NCBI GenBank assembly: GCA_018433775.1
Contig: JAHDQN010000076.1
Span: 1-44,682 of the forward strand
Direction of reading: 5' to 3'
DNA length: 44,682 nucleotides
From: Deltaproteobacteria bacterium
GTDB lineage: Bacteria > Desulfobacterota > Desulfomonilia > UBA1062
Shown: positions 7,121 to 14,543 of the stretch, piece after piece
How positions within the stretch are numbered: position 1 is the first letter of the stretch
How the letters are laid out: each line of letters starts with the position of its first letter
The notes under the pieces: model-generated
Databases searched by the model: none
Told to the model about the DNA's origin: nothing
The model's input: only the letters and a program-made list of their open reading frames with translations
Translations under genes and position numbers: made by a program

Positions 7121-8779
7121 ATGGATGATAAAATTATCGAAACATCCCGGTACCAGGCAGAGTTTGAACGGCTCATCACGACGATATCCACCCGGTTCAT
7201 CAATCTCCAGCCGGACGAGATCGATCGGGAGATCGAGTCCACCCTGAAACTGGTGGGGAAATTCGCAGGAGTTGACCGCAGCTATATGTTCCTGTACGAA
7301 AGCGACACCCGGGTGCTCAAGTATACGCACGAGTGGTGTGCCGAGGGCATCGAGCCCCAGAACAGCAGCCTGCAGGCCATCCCGGTATCCGAGCTTCCCT
7401 GGCAGATGGAACAGATGCTCTTGAGCGGGACCGTTCATATCCCCCGGGTAACGGATCTCCCGGCCAGCGCCGCCAGTGAGAAGAAGATCTTCGAGTCCCA
7501 GCGGATCCAGTCCCTGATCACGGTTCCCATGATGTCGCGCGGGCAGTTCAAGGGCATGCTCGGGTTCGATTCGGTACGGCGGCCCCAGTCCTTCTCGGAG
7601 AACACCATCTCCCTGCTCACCATCGTGGGGGAGATCTTTGTCAACGCCCTTGAGCGAAAACGAGTCGAGGAGGCTCTCGCGGAGAGCGAAAAGCACTTTC
7701 GTGACGTGGTCGAGCATTCCCTGACCGGGATATTCATTCTCCAGAACAGCCGCATCGTGTACTTCAACCCCGAGATAAGACATCTGCTGGGCGCTATCGA
7801 GACCGGGGCCGATATCTGGAGCGTCAGCGAGGTCGACCCCGATGACGAGAACAAGATAAAAAATCTTTTCGAAGATATATCATCAGGCAGGGTGCCTGCG
7901 GGCGACGTGGATTTCCGTTTTTATCCCCCGGGCAGGTCGGGCAGCAGGAACGATATGCGGTGGGTCTCCTGCAGGGCTGCCAGGATTCAGTACAGGGGAG
8001 GCGTCGCTATCCTGGTCAATGTCATGGATATCACGCGGGCGCGGGAGCTCGAACGCGTGGTAGCCATGCAGGACAAGATGGCCTCTCTCGGCCGCATGAC
8101 CGCAGGCGTGGCCCACGAGATCCGCAATCCCCTCAACACCATCTGCACCTCCGCCGAGACCCTGCTCAATAAAAGCCTGCCCAGCGAGGACCGCAGAGAG
8201 CTCCAGCAGTATATCCTGGAAGAGGCCAGGAGGCTCGATCGCATCCTGGAGGATTTTCTCCTGCTCTCTCAGATTCCCCCGGCGCGGATCATATCAGTGG
8301 ATATCGAGAAGCTCATCGACCGTGTCGTCTTCGTGCTGAAGAACAAGTTTTCCGAAGCCGTGATTGTCAGGACCGAGATGAACTTCGAGGAAAAAACGGC
8401 ATATACTGACGGCGATCTGCTCTATCAGCTTCTGCTGAATCTCGGCATCAACGCGGTGGAGGCGATCCGCGAACGGTCCCGGGCTGAGGACTCGTTCACC
8501 ATGGACTCAGGCGAGATCACCTTCACGGTTTCCGGGGAGTTGACCCGGCTCGTTATCATGGTCCGGGATAACGGCGTCGGCATTCCCGGCGGTTTTCAGG
8601 AAACCATTTTCGACCCCTTCTACACGACCAAGAAGAGCGGCACCGGCCTGGGTCTGTACATTGTCCACAATATCATCGAAACACTGGGTGGGGAGATCCG
8701 GATCGAGTCGATCAAGGACCCCACGGTAATCTCCGTGAGCGTGCCTCTGGAGCGAGAATACGGCGAGGAAGAGTCATGA
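7121..8779 (+). CDS. GAF-PAS sensor histidine kinase (NtrB-type partner of a sigma-54 activator)
   Basis: A 552-residue soluble kinase. A GAF domain (about residues 10-170) is followed by a PAS-like domain (180-305) and the HisKA box VAHEIRNPL with phospho-acceptor His332. The HATPase core has the N box (LLNLGINAVEAI), G1 DNGVGIP, F box FDPFYTTKK and G2 GTGLGLYIV. No membrane segment is seen, so it senses a cytoplasmic signal through GAF/PAS. ATG 7121 is chosen because conserved sequence begins just after it; the ribosome-binding site is weak and upstream in-frame starts exist. Its stop overlaps the regulator start (ATGA). The GAF domain is strongly similar to that of the kinase at 14544-16748. 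Confidence 0.9.
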   Translation: MDDKIIETSRYQAEFERLITTISTRFINLQPDEIDREIESTLKLVGKFAGVDRSYMFLYESDTRVLKYTHEWCAEGIEPQNSSLQAIPVSELPWQMEQMLLSGTVHIPRVTDLPASAASEKKIFESQRIQSLITVPMMSRGQFKGMLGFDSVRRPQSFSENTISLLTIVGEIFVNALERKRVEEALAESEKHFRDVVEHSLTGIFILQNSRIVYFNPEIRHLLGAIETGADIWSVSEVDPDDENKIKNLFEDISSGRVPAGDVDFRFYPPGRSGSRNDMRWVSCRAARIQYRGGVAILVNVMDITRARELERVVAMQDKMASLGRMTAGVAHEIRNPLNTICTSAETLLNKSLPSEDRRELQQYILEEARRLDRILEDFLLLSQIPPARIISVDIEKLIDRVVFVLKNKFSEAVIVRTEMNFEEKTAYTDGDLLYQLLLNLGINAVEAIRERSRAEDSFTMDSGEITFTVSGELTRLVIMVRDNGVGIPGGFQETIFDPFYTTKKSGTGLGLYIVHNIIETLGGEIRIESIKDPTVISVSVPLEREYGEEES

Positions 8780-10188
8780 AGGTACAGAAACCCGCCATCC
8801 TGGTGGTTGACGACGAGGAAAAGACCCGGAAGATCCTGAAGATCAATTTCCAGGACCGTTACCGGGTGCTGCTGGCCCAGAACGGCCTTGAGGCCATGAA
8901 GCATCTTGATCGCGAACGGGTTCATCTCGTGCTCACCGATGTGCGCATGCCCGAAGTGGACGGGATCGAGCTGCTGCAGCATATCCAGCGCGAGTATCCC
9001 TATATACCCGTAGTGCTGATCACTGCCTTCGGCACGGTGGACAACGCGGTCCAGGCAATGAAGATGGGCGCGTACGACTATATCACCAAGCCCGTGCAGA
9101 TCGCGGAGATCGAAAAGATCATCGAAAAGTCCATCCACTACGGCCAGGTGCTGGAAGAGAACGTGCAGCTCAAGTCGCGACTGAAGAAGTATGAAGGCCT
9201 TCAGGACATCATCACGGCCAACCCTCACATGCAGTCCCTTCTGGACAGTGTCCGGCAGGTGTCTTCGACCCGCGCCACGATCCTCATCGAGGGCGAGTCG
9301 GGCACCGGCAAGGCCCTGTTCGCACGCGCCGCGCATTATCTGAGCCAGCGCGCCGCGAACCCCTTCATCGAGATCAACTGCGGGGCGATTCCCCGCGACC
9401 TTCTGGAAAGCGAGCTGTTCGGGCATGAAAAGGGCGCCTTTACCGGCGCGGTCCAGACCAAGAAGGGCAAGTTCGAGCTGGCGGATCAGGGCACGCTCTT
9501 CCTTGACGAGATCGGCGAGCTGCCTCTCGATCTTCAGGTCAAGCTGCTGCATGTCATCGAGAAACAGACCTTCACCCGTGTCGGCGGCACCCAGTTCATT
9601 CAGACCAATGCCCGGATCGTCGCGGCAACCAACCGGGACCTGCAGGAGGCTGTCCGCAGGGGCGACTTCAGGCAGGACCTCTATTTCCGGCTGAAGATCG
9701 TCTACATCCATGTTCCGCCCCTGCGCGAGCGCCCTGAGGATATCCCGCTCCTGACGCAGCATTTCTTCAAAAAGCACCGGGAACTCAACGCCGTCCCGAT
9801 CAGCACCCTTTCCGATGAGGCACTCGTGATCCTGCAGCAGTACCCCTGGCCCGGGAATGTGCGCGAGCTCGAGAACGTCATTTCGCAGGCCATGATCTTC
9901 GCCCGGGACAGTGAGATAACCGCCGACCTCCTTCCCCCGGAAATTCGTGATCATCATGAATCCGGACTTTCGGAGATACCGCTGAAAAAGGAGTCGGTCC
10001 AGAAAGAGAAGCTCCTGAGAACGGAAAAGATCATCAACGAGGTGGAGTATGCCTTCCTGTCGCGCCTCCTCAGGGAGACCGGCGGAAACGTTACCAGGGC
10101 CGCCCGGTTGAGTGGATACGACCGACGCCAGATCCAGAACCTCATGAAAAAGCACGGGCTCAACATTGAGAACTTCAAGGGTGGGTAA
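8776..10188 (+). CDS. Sigma-54-dependent NtrC-family response regulator
   Basis: A 470-residue three-domain regulator. The receiver has phospho-acceptor Asp55 (LTDVRMP). The AAA+ sigma-54 activation domain has GESGTGKA (Walker A), the RNA-polymerase-contact loop GAFTGA and FLDEIGE (Walker B). The C-terminus is a Fis-type helix-turn-helix (GGNVTRAARLSGYDRRQIQNLM). ATG 8776 overlaps the kinase stop by four bases, so the two are translationally coupled. It should activate sigma-54 promoters from distant enhancers; two such promoters with a shared upstream motif flank this gene pair at 6121 and 10361, making them its likely targets. Confidence 0.95.
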   Translation: MKVQKPAILVVDDEEKTRKILKINFQDRYRVLLAQNGLEAMKHLDRERVHLVLTDVRMPEVDGIELLQHIQREYPYIPVVLITAFGTVDNAVQAMKMGAYDYITKPVQIAEIEKIIEKSIHYGQVLEENVQLKSRLKKYEGLQDIITANPHMQSLLDSVRQVSSTRATILIEGESGTGKALFARAAHYLSQRAANPFIEINCGAIPRDLLESELFGHEKGAFTGAVQTKKGKFELADQGTLFLDEIGELPLDLQVKLLHVIEKQTFTRVGGTQFIQTNARIVAATNRDLQEAVRRGDFRQDLYFRLKIVYIHVPPLRERPEDIPLLTQHFFKKHRELNAVPISTLSDEALVILQQYPWPGNVRELENVISQAMIFARDSEITADLLPPEIRDHHESGLSEIPLKKESVQKEKLLRTEKIINEVEYAFLSRLLRETGGNVTRAARLSGYDRRQIQNLMKKHGLNIENFKGG

Positions 10189-10192
10189 TGAG

Positions 10193-10210
10193 ATTGCGCA
10201 GTACAATAAA
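10193..10210 (+). promoter_or_regulatory. Candidate enhancer (UAS) of sigma-54 promoter B
   Basis: ATTGCGCAGTACAATAAA, 15 of 18 bases identical to 5953-5970, at exactly the same 168-bp distance from its sigma-54 promoter. It begins five bases after the stop codon of the sigma-54 activator gene. Confidence 0.55.
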
Positions 10211-10360
10211 GAATGAAATCAACAAGATGAACCAAAACAGGGTAGTAGGTGCGAATAGGCGTTACACACCCGGAAGGCCGTGATGGTGGCCGTTCAGGAA
10301 CACATGGACAATAAATCAATAATATTAATTGATTGACAGAAAAACCCAGCCCATACGTGG

Positions 10361-10376
10361 TGGCACGGAGATTGCT
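10361..10376 (+). promoter_or_regulatory. Sigma-54 (RpoN) promoter B
   Basis: TGGCACGGAGATTGCT matches the TGGCAC-N5-TTGCW consensus at every fixed position, with GG (10362-10363) and GC (10374-10375) ten bases apart. Predicted transcription start is near 10387. No gene follows on this strand for about 1.9 kb. Confidence 0.85.
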
Positions 10377-10386
10377 TAATAAGAAA

Positions 10387-10635
10387 GAGTAGAGACAAGG
10401 CACAACTGATAGGATTTGTTTTGGTCAGAGCACCTTCGAACAACTGCCTGGGGGCCCGGCTCCCAGGCAGCAATCTCATCCCGACAATAAAAGGATGGGA
10501 AAAAACAGATAGAGGGATGAACCACGGAGAAGATGAAGCGTTGCCCTCCCAGTAAAGTAATCTTCTTTGTGACGAGGGGATCATGAGATCAGGCCCTTAC
10601 CGTAGCATGAACGGCCTGATCTCATGATCCCGATA
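10387..10635 (+). ncRNA. Candidate sigma-54-driven small RNA
   Basis: The expected transcript of promoter B starts near 10387 and meets a perfect 19-bp hairpin at 10577-10631. The only open frames inside are 5, 12 and 17 codons long with poor ribosome-binding sites. A second hairpin (10444-10470, CTGCCTGGG with CCCAGGCAG) lies in the 5' half. There is no clear U-run after the large hairpin, so the 3' end is uncertain; the RNA may run on antisense to the gene at 10661-10984. I recognise no known RNA family. Confidence 0.45.
10577..10631. repeat. Perfect 19-bp inverted repeat (hairpin)
   Basis: The arms 10577-10595 and 10613-10631 are exact reverse complements, beginning GGGATCATGAG, with a 17-base loop. 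It lies between a rightward promoter and leftward genes, so it may act as a bidirectional transcription barrier or as the 3' stem of the candidate RNA. No T-run flanks either side. Confidence 0.75.
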
Positions 10636-10660
10636 TATCGTTCCTGAAGAAAAGAACCCC

Positions 10661-10984
10661 TTATTTATCGCAGATGCAGGTGATATTGCCCGCGAGGATC
10701 TCCTTGAAATCTCCGAGGGCATCGTGGGTCCAGCAGTCGTCCGCGCCGGCCGCCTCCCGCATGACCAGGGCCAGGATATACGCCAGCTCCTTGACCGTGG
10801 CTCCGGCCTCGAGCGCGCCCTTGAAGTGCTTGATCACGCAGGGCTTCGAGCGGGCCTTGATCGAGAGGGCGAAGCAGATGAACTGGTAGGTCTTTTCGTC
10901 GATAGTGCGCTTGTTCCGGTACAGATCGTCACAGGAATCCAGCAGCTTGGTGAATTCCGGAAAGAATTCGGCCAACATTCTCAT
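10661..10984 (-). CDS. Carboxymuconolactone decarboxylase / AhpD-like family protein
   Basis: A 107-residue all-helical protein of the CMD/AhpD superfamily. The core SKPCVIKHFKGALEAGAT followed by ELAYILALVMREAAGADDCW carries the family's Cys and His four residues apart (C-x3-H); the CxxC pair of true AhpD is absent. Another CxC (TCIC) is at the C-terminus. The start is the ATG at 10982-10984, with AAGGAG seven bases upstream on the minus strand; upstream in-frame starts lack this. It follows the AIR-synthase-like gene by 30 bp, so the two are probably co-transcribed. Function unknown; redox or hydroperoxide chemistry is possible for this fold. Confidence 0.8.
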   Translation of the reverse strand: MRMLAEFFPEFTKLLDSCDDLYRNKRTIDEKTYQFICFALSIKARSKPCVIKHFKGALEAGATVKELAYILALVMREAAGADDCWTHDALGDFKEILAGNITCICDK

Positions 10985-11014
10985 AGGTGGTCTCCTTTGC
11001 AATTGGTATGTTCT

Positions 11015-12022
11015 TCAGGGCAGGACCCTGAAAAGCTCGTCCTGATGATATACCGGCAAAGGGATCTGCCTGCCCTTCCTGATCAGGGTGAGTCCCTGCT
11101 CCTCGCCGAGAAGCCGCCCGATCACGGTGGCCTTGATGTTGTTGCAAGTCAGGTCTGCGATCACCCGGGAGGAGATCGAGGGGGCGGCTGCAATGAGCAG
11201 GGAGCCCGACGCAAAGGTACCCAGAGGGTCGATGCCATAGAACATGCACAGGCTCATGGTCTCGGGGCTGATGGGTATCCGGTCGTAGTACACCTCGACC
11301 CCCACCCTGCTGGCCTGCGCCATCTCGAAGATGCCGGTCGCTATGCCCCCTTCGGTCGGGTCGTGGAGCGCGTGGACGTCCCGATGGTGCGCGATGGTGC
11401 GCGCATCCTCCACCACACTGATGCCGGGATTGTAGAGGTAGTCCCGGGCGCGTGACACCAGCATGTCGGGGAAATGCTCCAGCAGCTTTTTGCACTCACG
11501 TCGCGCCAGGATGGACGTTGCCTCGATGGCCGCCCATTTCGTCAGGATCAGGTCATCGCCCGGCCGGGCGGCGGCAGTGGATTTCAAGCCGGATTTTTTT
11601 ACCTCGCCCAGCATCAGGCCGTTCACGACCATATTCGTGACACTGGATGTGACCTCGGTGTGCCCGCCGCAGTACGAGATGCCGAGTGCCCTGCAGGCGG
11701 CCGATATCTGGGAAAACACGCGCTCCAGGTCGTCACCGGACGTGTTTTCCGGCGCGAGGATCGCGGCCAGAAACCACAACGGGGTGCCCCCCATGGACGC
11801 GATGTCGTTGGCGTTCACGTTGACTGCGTAGTAGCCCGTCTCTTGAGTCACCGCGGTCACGGGGTCTGTCTTGGCGATGAGATAGCGGGTTCCCATGTCG
11901 ATCACCGTGGCGTCTTCGCCGATCGCCGGTCCCAGGACGACCCGGTCTCCGGAATGCGTGTAGTTCGAAATGAGCCCATTGAGGATATCCGCGTTGATCT
12001 TGCCGGCCGGCAGATTTTTCAT
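11015..12022 (-). CDS. AIR synthase-related (PurM/HypE/ThiL-superfamily) protein
   Basis: A 335-residue protein with the two-domain AIR-synthase-related fold. Visible landmarks are GPAIGEDATVID near the N-terminus, NANDIASMGGTP (about residues 70-82), YCGGHTEVT and the second-domain HDPTEGGIATG. These enzymes bind ATP and activate a carbonyl or carboxylate. It is not HypE itself: the C-terminus ends in FRVLP and lacks the terminal cysteine that HypE modifies. The start has AAGGAG upstream on the minus strand. It is transcribed with the AhpD-like gene and divergently from the porin gene. Substrate unknown. Confidence 0.85.
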   Translation of the reverse strand: MKNLPAGKINADILNGLISNYTHSGDRVVLGPAIGEDATVIDMGTRYLIAKTDPVTAVTQETGYYAVNVNANDIASMGGTPLWFLAAILAPENTSGDDLERVFSQISAACRALGISYCGGHTEVTSSVTNMVVNGLMLGEVKKSGLKSTAAARPGDDLILTKWAAIEATSILARRECKKLLEHFPDMLVSRARDYLYNPGISVVEDARTIAHHRDVHALHDPTEGGIATGIFEMAQASRVGVEVYYDRIPISPETMSLCMFYGIDPLGTFASGSLLIAAAPSISSRVIADLTCNNIKATVIGRLLGEEQGLTLIRKGRQIPLPVYHQDELFRVLP

Positions 12023-12297
12023 GTCGTATCGCTCCTTTGCCGGGTTTTATCAAGAGATCTGTCCCGGGCAGATATCCTATGCTTTTTCATAGAGAAGGTG
12101 ATGTGTCCATAGATCCAAACCCTCATTTCCGGCAGGTGTGAAACGCTTACATAATGGGGAAAAGACTTGTTCAGGCTGGGTGAAACACCCGAATGACTAG
12201 GGTAAACAACCCAGTCAAATGAGTGGTCATCTCTATGGATGAATTTAAAATGTTCACGGATAATTGCGGTCAAGATTACTACGAGGGGGTGGCAACA

Positions 12298-13644
12298 ATG
12301 AAAAGTTATTTGTGGAAACATGTTCAACTTGGTCTGGCAGCATTCTTCGTAGCGAGTATCTGCTTGTGGAATCCTGCCGTCGCAAAAGCCGAAGTGGAGT
12401 TCAAAGACCTGCCCAGCATCGTCAAGAGCGCATCACTGGGCGGCGAGGTGTTCACCACGTGGCGCGGCGACAACTCGGCATTCTTTACAAAGGATAAGGA
12501 CTACCGATGGGCTGAAGGGCACGCAAAGCTGCACGTGAATGCAGTGATGGCCAACGATGTGGAGGCCAACTTCGGTCTGGTGTACAAGTGGACGGCGGGC
12601 GAGGACTTTTATTCGGATCCGCTCTTTTTCGGCTACACCTACCGCGATGACGGGCTGGCTACCAGCAACAGCAGCGACTTCACGGTCGACACCGCATACC
12701 TGAAGTTCAATACGGTGTTCGACAGCCCCTTCAGCATCACCGTGGGCAAGCAGTATTACGAGCTGGAGAAGCAGTTCCTGGTAAGCGACGGCACCAAGGA
12801 CGCGGATTCCGCGACCTGGCTGAACTCGGAGCGGGCCTTCCCCATTGCTGTGCGGGTGGATGCTGACTTCGGCAAACTCCAGGCAACCCTGTTCGGTGCA
12901 AAGATCGACTCCAATGACGCGCGCTCGGAAGAGCTGTTCGGAAACGGGCTCTACCTCTACAACGCCAACCTGCACTACAACGTCTCGGACGCATTCTATG
13001 CATACGGCGGTTATCTGCAGCAGAGAGACACCGACTTCGATGACGACACCGCCGCCGCATACGCCGGTGCAGACCTGATCATGGGCAACCTGCACCTCGA
13101 AGGCGAGTATGTGTTCGAGTTCGGTGACATGGCCGGCGACGTGGACCGCGACGCATGGGCCTACTTCTTCTCGGCCGACTACACCTTCGCCGACGTGGCG
13201 ACCTCTCCTTACGTGAGGGCGACGATCCTGAGCTTCTCCGGCGACGATGTCGACACCGCGGATGAGAACGAGAACTTCTACGGCTTCTCCTACGGGTTCA
13301 CCGGCTGGGGCACCTGGTTCCTGGGCGAGATCGTGGGCGAGCAGCAGGTCTTCAACTCCAACATGACCTGCTACAAGGCCGAGGCCGGCTTCTATCCGAC
13401 CGAGTGGCTCCACGCCAAGGCCATGTATTTCAAGACCATGATCAACGAAAAAGAGGCCTTCGGCCTGGCGGACGACGACTATGCAGACGAAGTGAACCTG
13501 CTCTTCGAATTCCCCATCGCCCCGGACTTCGTGTTCGGCGGGATCCTTCTCGGCGCGGCCAAGCCCGGCGATGCCGCAGAAGAGATGTGGGGAGACGACG
13601 AGACCGCATACGTGATCATGCCTCACATGGTCTATGTGTTCTAA
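12298..13644 (+). CDS. Outer-membrane beta-barrel, porin-like protein
   Basis: A 448-residue secreted protein. A typical Sec signal peptide (basic start, hydrophobic core) ends in AKA at residue 31. The mature part is rich in alternating aromatic and polar residues (for example NLHYNVSDAFYAYGGYLQQ), with many Asp/Asn turns, and ends in VYVF, the terminal Phe expected of outer-membrane barrels. ATG 12298 has GAGGGGGT upstream; an in-frame ATG at 12235 would put the signal peptide internally. A clear terminator follows. Probably a diffusion channel or substrate-specific outer-membrane porin serving the catabolic genes downstream; the specific family is not assigned. Confidence 0.82.
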   Translation: MKSYLWKHVQLGLAAFFVASICLWNPAVAKAEVEFKDLPSIVKSASLGGEVFTTWRGDNSAFFTKDKDYRWAEGHAKLHVNAVMANDVEANFGLVYKWTAGEDFYSDPLFFGYTYRDDGLATSNSSDFTVDTAYLKFNTVFDSPFSITVGKQYYELEKQFLVSDGTKDADSATWLNSERAFPIAVRVDADFGKLQATLFGAKIDSNDARSEELFGNGLYLYNANLHYNVSDAFYAYGGYLQQRDTDFDDDTAAAYAGADLIMGNLHLEGEYVFEFGDMAGDVDRDAWAYFFSADYTFADVATSPYVRATILSFSGDDVDTADENENFYGFSYGFTGWGTWFLGEIVGEQQVFNSNMTCYKAEAGFYPTEWLHAKAMYFKTMINEKEAFGLADDDYADEVNLLFEFPIAPDFVFGGILLGAAKPGDAAEEMWGDDETAYVIMPHMVYVF

Positions 13645-13680
13645 CCGAACATCGGTTTTCAAGGAAGAGCATCACGGAAG

Positions 13681-13715
13681 AGACGGGCATCCCGCAGGGA
13701 GCCCGTCTTTTTTAT
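13681..13715 (+). terminator. Rho-independent terminator of the porin gene
   Basis: AGACGGGC (13681-13688) pairs with GCCCGTCT (13701-13708), followed by TTTTTTATT. It lies 36 bp after the porin stop codon and is the cleanest intrinsic terminator in the window. Confidence 0.92.
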
Positions 13716-14543
13716 TGTGCACGGCTCGTGCTCTCTCGGAGGTCTGAAATGTTTGACCTGATGTGCCGGGGCGTCTTTCCTGTTTGAGGGACGGAAGGAG
13801 GATCGTGAATAGCGAGGCTTCGAATGAACCGCATGGGTAAATGCATGGCCGGGCACGGGGAATCTCCTAGAGAAAAAAGACTATGACGTGATGAAAAAAT
13901 AAGGACATGGGTCTATGTACCCATCCTGCGTGGTCTGCTAAAAAAAGGCGGGCACAGACGCTTTTCGGCAGGGAGACGTCCTTTGGAGGCGTCCGAAGGG
14001 GAAAGGGCACGGATGAATGTTTTTTTCACCGATGGAAAACAGATGTTTCACGAACGGTTCCCGGGTCCTGGTGTAAAAGACATATCGAGGGGACACTCGA
14101 TCTGCTCTGCCGCGACATTCCGGGCCGCAGGGAACGGGATAAGATCCTGGAAAACCGGTCGGTCTTGTGTTGACACGACAATATGCGGCAGGTTGCGCGC
14201 TCTTGATCAGGTGATGTGCAAGGCTTGCCGCCGGATCACTGGTTGCGCCTTCCGGAGAAGCATGATAAATGCAAGCCTGTCTGAACAGCAAACCAAAAAT
14301 GTGAACCTATGAACAAGGGCGAGTTTAACAGGCTGCACAGGGAATAATCGGTCGGATACAGCATGCGGGAGTGCCCCCGGAAGGGCGGCCGCCTTTGCTC
14401 CTGCAGGCATGGCGCGTTGCCGTACCGTCGCACGGGGCAGGAGCCGGATGACGGCTGACGGAGCGCCAAGGGTAACGGCATCATGAGAGAAAAACAGGAG
14501 GATCCGGCTTTTCTTGTTTCGAAAAAGAACCGGACAGTCACCC
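13716..14543 (+). other. Intergenic region (828 bp) without a confident gene
   Basis: Two tiny frames have good ribosome-binding sites: 13749-13787 (12 codons, GGAGG upstream) and 13805-13840 (11 codons, GTG start, GGAAGGAGG upstream). A short hairpin ATGGGT/ACCCAT spans 13907-13924. A 22-codon frame at 14483-14551 overlaps the start of the next kinase gene. Longer frames here (for example 13983-14312) show no domain and look like chance. No promoter consensus is obvious. Confidence 0.4.

Larger units (their letters stand above)
10189..10660 (+). other. Intergenic regulatory region B (472 bp) without a protein gene
   Basis: No convincing open reading frame lies on either strand. The region holds the upstream motif at 10193-10210, an A+T-rich inverted repeat AATCAAT-N7-ATTGATT (10314-10334), a sigma-54 promoter at 10361-10376 and two strong hairpins (10444-10470 and 10577-10631). 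The promoter points to the right, toward genes on the opposite strand, so its product is either a small RNA or a very short peptide. Confidence 0.7.

Noticed and set aside
10333..10338. TTGACA as a sigma-70 -35 box in region B
   Set aside because: No -10-like hexamer lies 16-19 bp downstream; the sigma-54 promoter explains the site better.
11015..12022. Assignment as HypE (hydrogenase maturation)
   Set aside because: The C-terminal cysteine essential for HypE is absent and no other hyp gene is nearby.
13983..14312. A 109-codon frame before the second kinase
   Set aside because: No ribosome-binding site, domain or conserved context; probably chance in a non-coding region.
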